A stretch of 64,000 bases of DNA from Acanthosepion lycidas (Eukaryota; Mollusca; Cephalopoda; Sepiida; Sepiidae), in NCBI GenBank assembly GCA_963932145.1, contig OZ010613.1:41036581-41100580 (forward strand). The letters are read 5' to 3'. This document shows positions 10,880 to 21,234 of the stretch, piece after piece. Within the stretch, counting starts at the first letter, position 1, and every line of letters starts with the position of its first letter. Below the pieces are notes generated by a model that did not search any database, was not told where the DNA came from, and saw only the letters and a program-made list of their open reading frames with translations. A program made the position numbers and the translations under genes.

Positions 10880-11171
10880 ACACTACGAGCAGTAGTTTAC
10901 CTACTTCACAGCGCTGGCGAGTATTGTATTTTGTTGATGTTATAAAGATTATCATCTCATTTCCAGCCTCCGTTTTGGTTATTCCTAATTCAGTAACCTT
11001 CCCTAGGTTAAAAGAAGAATAACCAGCAATATTATTGGTCCTGATCTGGCGTCTCGGCTTCAGTTACTTTCTCACCGCCGTAAAGTTACCTCCCTATGCA
11101 TTTTCTATAAATACTTACATGGTAATTGTTCGGATGAGTTCCTCGTTATTGCACCTAGACTTCTTGACTTA
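10880..11171 (+). pseudogene. LINE ORF fragment (family L, thumb region)
   Basis: From 11013 the + frame is open for about 50 codons, reading RRITSNIIGPDLASRLQLL then SHRRKVTSLCIFYKYLHGNC and SDEFLVIAPRLLD. This matches the C-terminal portion of reverse transcriptases in a LINE family whose next part is seen at 29648-29930. The upstream part overlaps dispersed repeat U. The fragment runs into a TA microsatellite at its 3' side. Confidence 0.75.
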
Positions 11172-11174
11172 CAA

Positions 11175-11340
11175 TATATATATATATATGTATATATATA
11201 TAGATATATTACAAATTATACATATATAAAAGTAGAAAAATAGTAATATATATATTACATATATATATATATTTATACACACACTTTTCACAAATATATA
11301 TATCTTACAAATTTTATATATATATATACATATATATTAC

Positions 11341-11399
<59 letters not shown>

Positions 11400-11440
11400 C
11401 AAATTATACATATATAAAGGTAGAAAAAAATAGTGATAAT
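11175..11440. repeat. TA/TATATTAC microsatellite cluster
   Basis: Several TA runs, the longest at about 11345-11397, separated by repeated 'ATTACAAATTATA' and 'TAAAAGTAGAAAAATAGT' modules. The module is present twice, which suggests local tandem duplication. Confidence 0.8.
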
Positions 11441-11659
11441 GACGGTGACACGGCACTGTCCGAAGCCCCCAGTCGACCCTGTATACATGAGAGATTGAAT
11501 GCATTACAAATTATGTTACTATAAGCAATCACTGAAAAATATTATTGTATCGAAATATATTGTAATTGATTTCCAATACGATCTCCTTTTATATCTAAAT
11601 CAGACTTTATTAAATAAATGGAGACTTTTATTCCTTCTAACGATTTCGTATACAGCCGC

Positions 11660-12310
11660 AGCAAATAGTAAAAACATATACAGAATGTATTTCAAATTAT
11701 CCTTGTATAAGAATTCATTGAATTTTTTTTTACTATAGAAATGCATTGGGAACTGATTTTTTCACACACGCCCGTGATGAAAGCTATTTGAACACATATG
11801 ACATTTATTAAACAAATGCTTGCAATATTTTCTTTCCTACATAAGAATACGGTAAACTCTAGAAACTTATATAGAAGATATTGCTAATCATCTTACTGCA
11901 AAAAAAAAAATATTTTACTATAGAAATGCATAGAACATTAATTCCAAATGCAATGTCAATCGCTATTTAGTGTTCTCCTGGCTACTCTTTTTCTCTTTCT
12001 GCTCATTATAAATGTTTCGATTCCTAATTCTTCCACACCCTGTAACCCCTTGTGTTTTAGTGGTTTTACTGGGGTGATACCGATTTTTAAAAAAATAAAT
12101 AAATAAATAAATAAAATAAAAAGTATGTATATATTATGATGCGGCAAATTCTAAAAGCATATACAGAATGTATTTCAAATTATCCTTGAATTCATTGGAA
12201 ATTATTTTACTATAGAAATGCATTGGGAACTGATTTTTCACACACTCTTTTGATGAAAGCTATTTGTAGGCGAATAACATTTATTAAACAAATGCTTACA
12301 ATCTTTTATT
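11660..12310 (+). repeat. Local duplication flanking a LINE 3' end
   Basis: The segment with 'TACTATAGAAATGCATTGGGAACTG', 'TGATGAAAGCTATTTG' and 'CATTTATTAAACAAATGCTT' occurs at 11710-11830 and again at 12195-12305. Between them lies a LINE family L 3' end (11941-12121). Confidence 0.65.
11941..12121 (+). mobile_element. LINE family L, 5'-truncated 3' end
   Basis: Starts in ATGCAATGTCAATCGCTA (the ORF end) and continues into a conserved 3' UTR (AATTCTTCCACACCCTGTAA, TTAGTGG.TTTACTG). It ends in an A-rich tail with AAATAAATAAAT repeats. The same 3' sequence occurs at 12840-13000, 41115-41276, 19150-19440 (-) and 60090-60270 (-). Confidence 0.7.
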
Positions 12311-12490
12311 CCCTGTAATTGCCTACCGCTATAAGGTTGTCTCTCTGTGCCTTTTTTTAATAAATACTTTCATGGTAATTGTTCAGATGAGCTCTCCGCT
12401 ATGGTACCTAGACTTTATGAATTTAAGCACAGTACTAGACTGGCGTAGAGATCTCATCAGTTTACAGTTGAGCTGACTAGATATAGAGGT
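12306..12490 (+). pseudogene. LINE family L ORF fragment
   Basis: CGCTATAAGGTTGTCTCTCT through GATGAGCTCTCCGCTATGG and TGAATTTAAGCACAG parallels 29664-29775 but contains frameshifts. It is followed immediately by a second, longer copy. Confidence 0.6.
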
Positions 12491-13005
12491 AATTTCTATA
12501 CTAACATTGTATGGTTGCCTCTCTGTGCCTTTTTTTACAAATATTAGGTTGGTGCAAAAATAATGTCGTTTTTTGACGTAGTAACATATGTGAGAAAACG
12601 ATATTATTTTTGGACCAACCTAATACTTCCATGGTTCAGATGTTCTCTTTGCTATGGTACCTAGACTTTATGAATTTAAGCACAGAACTAGACTGATGAT
12701 GAGGTCTCACCAATATATATTTGAGTTGGCTAGATATAACCGTAAGTCCTATGCTAACAGTTTATTTTCCGTCACTGCTCGCTTATAGAACACCCTTCCG
12801 ACTCCATGCTTTTCAGACAACTTTAATCTTTAAAAATTTAAATGCAATGTCAATCGCTTTCTACTGTCCTCCTGATTACTCTTCTTTTGTTCTTGATCCT
12901 TAGTAAAGTTTCTGTTTTTTTTAATTCTTCCACATCCAGTAACCACTTGTGTCTTAGTGACTTTACTGCCTTCCTTGAGGTGAAATTGATTTAAAAAAAA
13001 ACGTA
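12490..13005 (+). pseudogene. LINE family L 3' portion with nested MITE
   Basis: With the MITE at 12544-12623 removed, the ORF region is continuous with the 3' end. In the + frame around 12735-12860 one reads RYNRKSYANSLFSVTARL, stop, NTLPTPCFSDNFNL, stop, KFKCNVNRFLLSS. That is the degraded version of the open stretch at 29772-29930. The 3' UTR and an A tail close the copy near 13000. The MITE is younger than the LINE. Confidence 0.75.
12544..12623. mobile_element. MADE1-like MITE, copy 4 (80 bp)
   Basis: TTAGGTTGGTGCAAAA at the left and TTTTGGACCAACCTAA at the right, with TA on both sides. Its internal part (CATATGTGAGAAAACG) joins features of copies 1 and 2. Inserted in a LINE. Confidence 0.85.
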
Positions 13006-13040
13006 GGTGGAAAAAAAATCAATGGTTGATAAGATAGCTA

Positions 13041-13510
13041 GTGTCAACAAAGCACTGTCCGGGGACCCCAATCAGTCATGAGCCCAGCCCGGTCGGGGAC
13101 GTCGAGGCTAGTACTTTTCGGCAGGGTGATGATGGTTATATTACAGCTCCTACCGGGAACTTAGAAGCACAAAGCTTTCCTCAGCACATGTACCGTTCGA
13201 GAGAACTCTACCATCCGCGCATTCCTGAAGAGGTCAGGTGTCCGCCCCACAGCTGTAGTCTTGTGAGGCAGAAAGAAATATATCCACGTACGACAAGGGT
13301 AACTTTAGCTGCTGCTGCTGCTTGGTACATTTGCCCTGCCAGTTCCTTGGTATTCCTCTAGTTTCGCCTGTGTCGCCTTCACCATGTTCTTATCCCAAGA
13401 GACCGCAGCGTCTATGAGGACGAATTCATGGCTACTCATGAGTACAAATGTGATATCAGGGCGATTGCAATCCAAGAGCTTGTTACTTCTTATTATTAGT
13501 AGTAATATTA
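13041..13510 (-). pseudogene. LINE C-terminal fragment with RPD...D motif, copy E
   Basis: Minus-strand frame: KLLDCNRPDITFVLMSSHEF, then VLIDAAVSWDKNMVKATQAK, then LEEYQ. The NRPDI...LIDAAV pattern is typical of the C-terminal domain following the CCHC finger in a widespread invertebrate LINE group. A CAG run at about 13310-13322 interrupts it. Farther on, VHVLRKALCF matches the usual end of that domain. Confidence 0.7.
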
Positions 13511-13514
13511 TTAG

Positions 13515-13840
13515 TAGTAATTGATAGCGGCTCGGATTGAGGAATCGGAGAGCCGAGTTCGAATTCCAGTCACATTCCATTATATTCACTTACGTGCTAA
13601 TACTCTTGGGAAATGTACCAATCCTCTTCTTCTTCTCCCCCACCCCAGCTATGGGTGAATAGCAGGACAGACTGCGTTCTGTAGCCTTGGATGGCAACTG
13701 GTCTATTGCAGAAAGATGTGGTAAGCTACTACGGGGAAAAATCTGCCTCATCAGTCATGTATCGAAAGATATATGATCGCCTAAGCGTGTATCACGCATG
13801 GCACATAACTAACAGTATTATCGCTACTTCCATGGAAACC
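13515..13840 (+). mobile_element. tRNA-derived SINE copy (family 2)
   Basis: A GAGTTCGAATTCCAGTC B-box stretch at about 13556-13572 follows a tRNA-like segment. The body has CTAATACTCTTGGGAAATG, AGCTATGGGTGAATAGCAGG, GGATGGCAACTGGTCTA and GTATCGAAAGATA. A headless copy with the same body is at 14060-14310, and a fragment is at 36940-37045. Confidence 0.65.
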
Positions 13841-14059
13841 TTCTCGGCTAGGAACTGCCATGCCACTTACATTGTAGCAAATCACCCATATTTCCTTCGT
13901 ATTCCATTGGTGAGAAGTAAGTTCCACTCGAACAGCTTCTTTCTGTGAACCAACGTCTTGTAGAAAGACAATCAATGATTTAGAAACAGTTTCAAAAAAG
14001 TCATATGTCTAAAATAAATATGATTTCAAAATTTAAAATATTATTACTTGTAATTGCAT

Positions 14060-14310
14060 ACATGTCCCAGTATCCATTGCATTCGCTTAAGTGCTAATAC
14101 CCTTGGGAAAGGTATGAATCCTCTTCTTCCCCCTACCAGTTATGGGAAAATAGCAGGGGAAATCGGGTTCTATAGCTTTAGATGGCAACTGGTCTACCAC
14201 AGAAAGAAATAGCAACCCTACCGCGGGAAAAAATCTACCTCGTTTTTTATGTATCGGAAGATACATCCCTTAAGCGTGTGCCACGAATGACCTATAACTG
14301 ACTGATAAAT
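14060..14310 (+). mobile_element. SINE family 2, headless copy
   Basis: Repeats the body landmarks of 13590-13815 in the same order (CTAATACCCTTGGGAAAGG, AGTTATGGGAAAATAGCAGG, GATGGCAACTGGTCTACC, TATCGGAAGATACATC), with mutations. The tRNA head is not present. Confidence 0.65.
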
Positions 14311-14440
14311 TGTTATAAATAATTATTGTTGATGAGGAGATGAGAGTTTGTTTATTTCTAATTACACCTAATATAAAGGAGATTACCCGTCAAAAACAAG
14401 CTCATAACTTTCATTAAATTTCTGTAATCAGATTATAAGT

Positions 14441-15093
14441 TATTTTTGTTATATATTTTATTTAACGCATTCTTAGCTGTATTTTTTTTAATTTTTAAAT
14501 GTCCTTTTTAACAAATAAAATTTGGTGAGGTGCGAACAAATTTTCATTCCCAAAAATGGGAGCCAAAGAAAAAAGAGGTTGGGAATCACTGCCTAAGCAG
14601 ATCCTGGTATGTTTTTTTTTACTTTTTTTCTTTTAATCATTTCAATTTCTTTGGAGTTCATTCTTGCATCATTTGGAGCAGTAGAATCAAGAATTTAACA
14701 CTTGATATTTTCCTTATCTAAAACATTAACATCAGGTTTTTGTGCTTCAATGACATAATCTCTCTGGATTAAGAAATCACAGACTCTCTTGTGAATGTCA
14801 TTTTCTAACACTGCTTCTTTTTTTTTTTTTACACTGAAGCCAAATTTACGGCATAATTCAAAATGGATTCTCTTAACAATCCAATCATATTGTCGCTTAT
14901 ATTCTTCGTACGTCAATCATTATTATAGACATTTGAAGATTTTGGCGAGGGAAAAGTAAATACTCGCTGAAAAATTTACTAATTTATTTTCTAAAAATTA
15001 ATTTATTAACTTCTAAAATATTTTAAAAATGTTATCGTTATCTTACGTGGCCATTCCTGAAACATTAATCTGTCTGGTCTGTTATTTTTATAT
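14441..15093. repeat. ~640-bp duplicated block, copy B
   Basis: Second copy of 9727-10368, with the same hAT-like right end (GGTTGGGAATCACTG near 14577-14591) and the same LINE fragment. Both copies share the hAT junction, so duplication followed that insertion. Confidence 0.8.
14600..14960 (-). pseudogene. LINE C-terminal fragment, copy B
   Basis: The minus frame 14916-14695 reads KRIHFELCRKFGFSV, then AVLENDIHKRVCDFLIQRDY, then VIEAQKPDVNVLDKENIKC. After a stop it continues ILDSTAPNDARMNSKEIEMI. The KPD...LD pair is in the expected place for a PD-(D/E)XK-like endonuclease. Confidence 0.7.
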
Positions 15094-15154
15094 AGCTATT
15101 AGTCGGAATAGTAAAGCCCAAAAGAACAATGGCTACTGTTACTACTACAACTGC

Positions 15155-15215
<61 letters not shown>
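15155..15215. repeat. (ATT)n microsatellite
   Basis: About twenty consecutive ATT units, giving poly-Tyr or poly-Asn frames on either strand that are not genes. Confidence 0.95.
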
Positions 15216-15218
<3 letters not shown>

Positions 15219-15239
15219 TTGGTCATGTGTCACAATGAC

Positions 15240-15860
15240 GGAGTTAATGGGAATTCCGTTCTTGAGACATGGTGTCAACAAGACTCCTTGTAAATCAAGA
15301 ATTTTTTAGAGAATCTTCGCAGAGTAAAGGAAGGCAATTTTTTTGGCGGTCAACAATCTTGGTCGCAATTCTAATTCTCCCTAAGCGCTTTCTTTAGATT
15401 TCTAGGTGGCGTTTGTTCCAAGCATTCTCATTACTACAGGAATTCGTTCTAAATTCATGTTCTATAGCTTATTTGCACTCTAGCCAGGACCTGGTATTTT
15501 AAAATCTTTTCTGTATCTTTGGATTTCACTCTTGTATTATATGAAACAGCAATGTCAATAATTTAACAATTGCTACTCTCCTTATCTATAACAAGGTCAG
15601 GTCCACGTGCTTCAAAGACATAATCTGTCTGAACTGAGAAATCCCAAACTCTCTTGTCAATGTCATTTTCTACTACTGCTTTTTTTTTTTTTTTTTTTTA
15701 CACTGAAATTTACGGCATAATTCACAATGGATTCTCTTAACATTTCCAATCATATCGTAGCATATATTCTTTATGTGGCAACTTGGGACATTCAATGAAT
15801 ATGGGATTAACTGTCTCATCAGCTTGTCCACACATCCTGCATTTGCTTTCTTCGTGAGAT
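15240..15860 (-). pseudogene. LINE C-terminal region, CCHC finger + RPD-type domain, copy C
   Basis: Minus strand, from high to low coordinates: CRMCGQADETVNPIFIECPK (a C-x2-C...C finger), HKEYMLRYDW, AVVENDIDKRVWDFSVQTDY, VFEARGPDLVIDKE, IIDIAVSYNTRVKSKDTEKI and LKYQVLARV. The tail near 15300 reads AKIL.KILDLQG. The order finger then [RG]PD..D matches R2-like non-LTR elements carrying a restriction-like endonuclease. Several stops make it non-functional. Confidence 0.75.
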
Positions 15861-15884
15861 TTATTTTTCAGTCTTTTCCGTTTT

Positions 15885-16280
15885 CTTTTGAGCCCACTCT
15901 TGTATCATATATCTATAATTTGATACTGCCTACTCTCCTTATCTATAGCAAGGTCGGGTCCGCGTGCTTCAAAGACATAATCTGTCTGAACCGAGAAATC
16001 CCAGAATAACTTGTGAATATCATTTTCTACTACTGCTTCTTTCTTTCTTTTTTTTTTTTACTTTGAAGCCAAACTTACGGCATAATTCACAATGGATTCT
16101 CTTAACATTTCCAATCATATCCTAGCATATATTCTTTATGTGGCAACTTGGGACATTCAATGAATATGGGGTTAACTGTCTCATCAGCTTGTCCACACAT
16201 CCTGCATTTGCTTTCTTCGTGAGATTTGTTTATCTTGACCTGGATTGAACCATTTTCCGCCTAATGTCATCTGTCAGATC
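15885..16280 (-). pseudogene. LINE C-terminal region, copy D (tandem partner of C)
   Basis: Nearly repeats copy C: 16105-16225 is almost identical to 15740-15860. It begins farther upstream with QVKINKSHEESKCRMCGQAD. Two copies in tandem indicate local duplication. A homopyrimidine run replaces part of the coding sequence in both. Confidence 0.75.
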
Positions 16281-16675
16281 CAGTACTTATGTGTCTCTTG
16301 AAAATAATTAACAATAATAAACTGATCACGTAGCTTTTTTTGTTCAAGTTGTCATGCTGCCTCTCCTTCCGTTAGTCCTTTGCTGCAGTCATTGTCTCGC
16401 ACTGTCGCTCTAATATTATTTTCCTGTTATAATTGCGCTTGTCCTGTCTTAGTTAGTTCGCACGACCGTTACCTTCTGCCAATACCCCATAAATAATGAA
16501 TGATTCCATTTTGATTCATTTGATCGGGGGGAAAGACACTGCCTGGTTTCAATGAGAAAATTAAAGAAAGAAAGAAAGGAAGATAGAAGTGTTTAACGGC
16601 GGTTTCAGTGAAATGGAAAAAGTTGTCTATTTCGAATCTTTTCATTTGTACCCACTTCTTAAAAATAACCATAAG
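16281..16675 (-). other. Probable upstream continuation of LINE copy D, decayed
   Basis: No firm motif was read, but the segment is contiguous with the coding direction of copy D and shows no other structure. The 69-aa frame at 16469-16678 is unsupported. Confidence 0.25.
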
Positions 16676-16679
16676 CATT

Positions 16680-16850
16680 CATATTCATAATTGTTATTGG
16701 AATATTTTGTTAAAAGTTGTTAAGCACAAATATTTAACGATGAGATAAGGGAATTACTACGGATATGTTATTGTCATAAAGATTCATCAGAATATCAAAA
16801 TAGGAAAACCGTGAAATTTTCACGGGTCTTTATTATTATTATTATTGTTG
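16680..16850 (+). repeat. Partial copy of repeat U plus (ATT/GTT)n
   Basis: 16680-16830 matches 4390-4580, including AAAACCGTGAAATTTTCACGG. A TTATTA/TTGTTG run follows at 16831-16880. Confidence 0.55.
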
Positions 16851-16984
16851 TTGTTGTTGTTGTTGTTTTTGTTGTTGTTATTTTTGTATCATGGAGCACA
16901 ACGCTATCAAAGTGACGCAGGAATACAAATATACAAAGCCCAGTGTACCCATCATGATAGGCAATCTGTATGACATGCACACTT

Positions 16985-17254
16985 CTGTGCTTCTTTTCTT
17001 TCTTTCTTTCTCACTTTCTTTCTTTTTAATCTACCATCTCGCCTATTCTTTCTGCTTTTCTTTCTTTCTTTCTTTTTTCTCATGTATTCTTTCTGTTTGT
17101 CTTTCTTTCTTTTTTAACTACCATCTTACTTAGTCTTTCTTTCCTTCTTCTTAGTCATTCATCCATTTTCATTTGTTTTCTACTTATGCTATATCTTTCT
17201 TTATTTTCTTGTCTTTCATCTTTTCTTTACTTTCTAATCTACCATCTCACGTAT

Positions 17255-17296
<42 letters not shown>
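16985..17296. repeat. Diverged (TTTC)n polypyrimidine tract
   Basis: Interrupted CTTT units with 'TAATCTACCATCTC' punctuation, an older version of the ordered array that follows. Confidence 0.8.
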
Positions 17297-17297
<1 letters not shown>

Positions 17298-17463
17298 AAT
17301 ATACCATCTCATTTATTCTTTCTTTCCTTCTGTTTTCCTTGTTTTTCTTTCTTTCTCTCTTTCTAATATACCATCTCAGTTTTTTCCTCTTTTTTTTTTA
17401 CCATATCACTTACTATTTCTTTCTTTCTGTTTTCTTTCTCTCTTTCTAATCTACGATACCACT

Positions 17464-17494
<31 letters not shown>

Positions 17495-17659
17495 AATATA
17501 CCATCTCATTTATTCTTTCTTTCCTTCTGTTTTCCTTGTTTTTCTTTCTTTCTCTCTTTCTAATATACCATCTCAGTTTTTTCCTCTTTTTTTTTTACCA
17601 TATCACTTACTATTTCTTTCTTTCTGTTTTCTTTCTCTCTTTCTAATCTACGATACCAC

Positions 17660-17702
<43 letters not shown>

Positions 17703-17866
17703 AATATACCATCTCATTTATTCTTTCTTTCCTTCTGTTTTCCTTGTTTTTCTTTCTTTCTCTCTTTCTAATATACCATCTCAGTTTTTTCCTCTTTTTT
17801 TTTTACCATATCACTTACTATTTCTTTCTTTCTGTTTTCTTTCTCTCTTTCTAATCTACGATACCA

Positions 17867-17916
<50 letters not shown>

Positions 17917-18082
17917 AATATACCATCTCATTTATTCTTTCTTTCCTTCTGTTTTCCTTGTTTTTCTTTCTTTCTCTCTTTCTAATATACCATCTCAGTT
18001 TTTTCCTCTTTTTTTTTTACCATATCACTTACTATTTCTTTCTTTCTGTTTTCTTTCTCTCTTTCTAATCTACGATACCACT

Positions 18083-18125
<43 letters not shown>

Positions 18126-18291
18126 AATATACCATCTCATTTATTCTTTCTTTCCTTCTGTTTTCCTTGTTTTTCTTTCTTTCTCTCTTTCTAATATACC
18201 ATCTCAGTTTTTTCCTCTTTTTTTTTTACCATATCACTTACTATTTCTTTCTTTCTGTTTTCTTTCTCTCTTTCTAATCTACGATACCACT

Positions 18292-18350
<59 letters not shown>

Positions 18351-18516
18351 AATATACCATCTCATTTATTCTTTCTTTCCTTCTGTTTTCCTTGTTTTTC
18401 TTTCTTTCTCTCTTTCTAATATACCATCTCAGTTTTTTCCTCTTTTTTTTTTACCATATCACTTACTATTTCTTTCTTTCTGTTTTCTTTCTCTCTTTCT
18501 AATCTACGATACCACT

Positions 18517-18555
<39 letters not shown>
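17297..18555. repeat. Higher-order TTTC minisatellite, six units
   Basis: Units start at TAATATACCATCTCATTTA at 17297, 17494, 17702, 17916, 18125 and 18350 (spacings 197, 208, 214, 209 and 225 bp). Each has a nearly invariant core of about 165 bp with three punctuations (CCATCTCATTT, CCATCTCAGTTTTT, CTACGATACCAC). A pure TTTC run of varying length follows each core. The length differences lie almost entirely in the TTTC runs. Confidence 0.9.
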
Positions 18556-18559
<4 letters not shown>

Positions 18560-18589
18560 ACCGTTGATACTGAATAACTTTTACGAGTT

Positions 18590-18965
18590 GTCCTTTCCTC
18601 ATGTCTGCGATTGTCCAACAGAGGGAGCTACCGATAAACTCATTACTTCCCGTTGTTCGGAGGAGGAAACCCAGTTCTGGGATGTCGCCGATAGGGGAAG
18701 GTATGAATAGTCAGATGAGGCGGGTGAAGGGATAGAGATCAAAGGAAAAGCCGACATGTCTTCGAGACGGGCTATCGATTGCAAGCGCGTATCGCGTCCT
18801 CGACATTAGCCGGCAATTTTGTGCTAAATTCCCCCTCCCTTCCACTCGACCCCTTTCCGGAAGGCGCTTTCTTTCCACTTTGCCTCGTTTTCAACGCCCG
18901 AGTCCGGCCCAACTCGGACTGTTTCATGATTCCATTTTAGCATCTGCGCGATAGAGCGCCTCGAT
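18590..18965. promoter_or_regulatory. CpG-rich, non-repetitive patch (candidate regulatory or exon region)
   Basis: Visibly richer in G+C and CpG than anything nearby (for example GCAAGCGCGTATCGCGTCC, TTCAACGCCCGAGTCCGG and GATAGAGCGCC), and free of recognised repeats. The 61-aa minus frame at 18599-18784 has no recognisable domain. It could be a promoter-type CpG island, a noncoding exon or a GC-rich element; no TATA or splice evidence was pinned down. Confidence 0.35.
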
Positions 18966-19139
18966 TTAATAGAAAAAAGAAGAAAGAGAAGAAGAAAGAA
19001 CATGAAAAAAGAGAAGTTGAAGAAAGGGAAGAAGAAGAAGAATAGGTAGGAGAAACATATGAGAGAATGTTTATAAGTTAATTAAATAAAAATAAAGAAA
19101 AAAAGAGGAGACAACTGAGAGAAAGTTTTTATTTATTTT

Positions 19140-19660
19140 TATTTTTTTTTGCTTTTTTAATCAATGTCACCCCAATCAAGGCAGTACAGCCACTAACACT
19201 CAAGGGGTTACAGGGTGTGCGGGAGTTAGGAACAGAAACATTAGTACAGTGTAACCCGGATATAAGAGAGTTGTCGGGACCGGAGAAGAAGTCTCTTATA
19301 TCCGAGTTTGGTCTATTTTATATACATTAACACAAGCTCTAATTTGGGATCAGAGAAAATCTCTCTTATATCCGAGTTTCTCTTATATCCGGGTCTCTTA
19401 TATCCGGGTTACACTGTAATGGGCAGAAAGCAAAAAGAGCGTTCAAGAGGACAGTAGATAGCGATTGGCGTTACAATTAAATTCTTGCAGATTAATGTTG
19501 GCTGGTAAGCATGGAACCGAAAGGGAGCCCCACAAGCGAGAGGTGCGAGAAAAGAAACTGTTAGCAGAGAAGCTATGGCTACATCTAGCCAGTTCAGCTG
19601 TAAATTGATGCACTCAAATTCATCCAGTATAGGTACCACAGCGATATTTATTTCTAATTT
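19140..19660 (-). pseudogene. LINE family L 3' portion with nested pogo-like MITE
   Basis: The minus strand reads SFSANSFFSRTSRLWGSL, then ANINLQEFNCNANRYLLSS, then the 3' UTR and a poly-A tail at 19140. The pogo MITE at 19247-19416 splits the 3' UTR. Farther 5' on the same strand the ORF resumes at 20500-20660, separated by an ~850-bp insertion. Confidence 0.75.
19247..19416. mobile_element. pogo/Tigger-like MITE, copy P1 (170 bp)
   Basis: CAGTGTAACCCGGATATAAG at the left and its inverse (ATATCCGGGTTACACTG) at the right, with TA on both sides. The interior carries extra copies of TCTCTTATATCCG. CAGTG ends with TA duplications fit pogo/Tc1-mariner deletion derivatives. Confidence 0.85.
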
Positions 19661-20495
19661 ATTTACAAAATGCGGCACAAGGCCAAAATGGGGAATGGGG
19701 TAAAAGGACGGTCTTCTTCCGTCTTAACTCTAAACTTAGCTAGCCACGAACACTGACCCAAACATATCACAATATTACTAACACCAAAACAGCGCTTTCT
19801 TACTTACCTTTCTTACTACATCCACCATAATACCACATTGTCTCTATGAAGGTTCTAACTAGTCCCCATATGTACAATTTATTGTCTGAGGGGGGGGAAT
19901 AAAACAACAATTTAAAAAACTATTTACAAGAAACTAAGCAAAATAATGTTAGCAATAAACACCCACCCAGACACTCACACATCTCTAAATGTGGCAGAAA
20001 CATCAGTTTACTGGACGAAATTAATACGAGGTTTTAATAATATAAAAACAATCATTCATCCCAAACACTCACTCATTCAGCGAATAAGAAAATCATACGA
20101 GAAACAAAAGGCGCCCCGCATCAGCTAGAGAACTGACATCACTGACCACCTAAACAAGGAAGGGGGTGAATAATTTAATCAAAGAAAAATAGGAACAGAA
20201 ATAAAAGGGGACCAATAAGCATACATCCCCTAGCTAACTTAACTGGGAGCGAAGAGCGATATTTATTTGTAAAAATGCAAAAGGTGGCACAAGTTCAAAA
20301 TGGAGAAAGGGGAAAAGGACAGTTTTCATTTGTCTTAACATTAAACATAGCTAGCCACAAACACTGACCCAAACATACCACAATATTCCTAACACCAAAA
20401 GAATACATTCTTACTTACCTTTCCTGCTACATCCACCAGAATACCCCATTGTCTCTATGAAAGTCCTAACTAAACCCATATGTACAATTCCAAAG
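19660..20495. mobile_element. Insertion with ~230-bp direct repeats (possible TRIM/LTR element)
   Basis: Splits the LINE at 19140-20660. Its ends, about 19670-19880 and 20262-20490, are direct repeats sharing GGCACAAG, TAGCTAGCCACRAACACTGA, CCCAAACATAYCACAATATT, CATCCACCA and CCATATGTACAATT. Direct terminal repeats around a short interior resemble a terminal-repeat retrotransposon in miniature. No primer binding site was proven, so a simple segmental duplication is possible. A 60-80 bp fragment related to the left repeat lies at about 35070-35110. Confidence 0.4.
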
Positions 20496-20499
20496 TGCT

Positions 20500-20690
20500 C
20501 ATCCGAGTAGTTACCGTAAAAGTATTTATAAAAAAGGCACAGGGAGGTAACCTTACGTTTGGCGGGCAAGTGATTGAAGCCGAGCTGCCAGATCAGAACC
20601 TATAATATTGCTGATTCTTCTTTTGATCTTATCAAGGTGACCCAGGTAAATCGCAGGGCCACTGGATAGATGACAGCAATATTAACTCAT
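20500..20690 (-). pseudogene. LINE family L ORF fragment (5' part of the 19.1-kb copy)
   Basis: The minus strand reads HLDKIKRRISNIIGSDLAAR then LQSLA, a frameshift, and RKVTSLCLFYKYFYGNYSDE. This joins directly to the sequence that resumes near 19650, showing that the intervening block is an insertion. Confidence 0.75.
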
Positions 20691-21230
20691 TAAACACCAC
20701 CGATTTACCGGTGGTAGAGAAAAATGACTTAATGCCCAGGCACCGGTTGAACGGTGGGTAAACACTTGCATCTTATTTTGCTATTGGTTGTCTTATCTGG
20801 GTAGACTGGAACACTGTTGGGGCCTTGTTCGGGTGAAAAATAACGACACAAAAAGAGGAATTGAGTTAAACAAATATATTAACAGAAACAGATACAAACA
20901 TATACAAATGAGAGAGTTACAGCAAGAATGTTCGGTCGGACTATCAGAGTTGACTGCTAGAAAGTTTCCTCTCCAAAAGGCAGTACCTGCTCCTAATTAT
21001 AGCTAGGAGAGTTCATGCGTGCGTCGGTAAATTAACATAACAGACACAAAGAAAAAATTCTGGCGAGTGAAGGCATGCAATCATGCTCTCTCCCTGCTAA
21101 GTATAATGCTTAGACTTTTTTTTGTAACTATTTTTATACCGTGAAACATTACATACCAATTAATTGCGAATTGTGACACAGGAGCTCAGGCAGAAGGGTT
21201 CAAATTGTTCAGGAACGCAAGGCTCAAAGG
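20690..21230. other. No recognised feature
   Basis: Moderately unique sequence. 20788-21006 is open on the + strand for 72 codons, but no motif is recognised. Confidence 0.3.
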
Positions 21231-21234
21231 GTTA

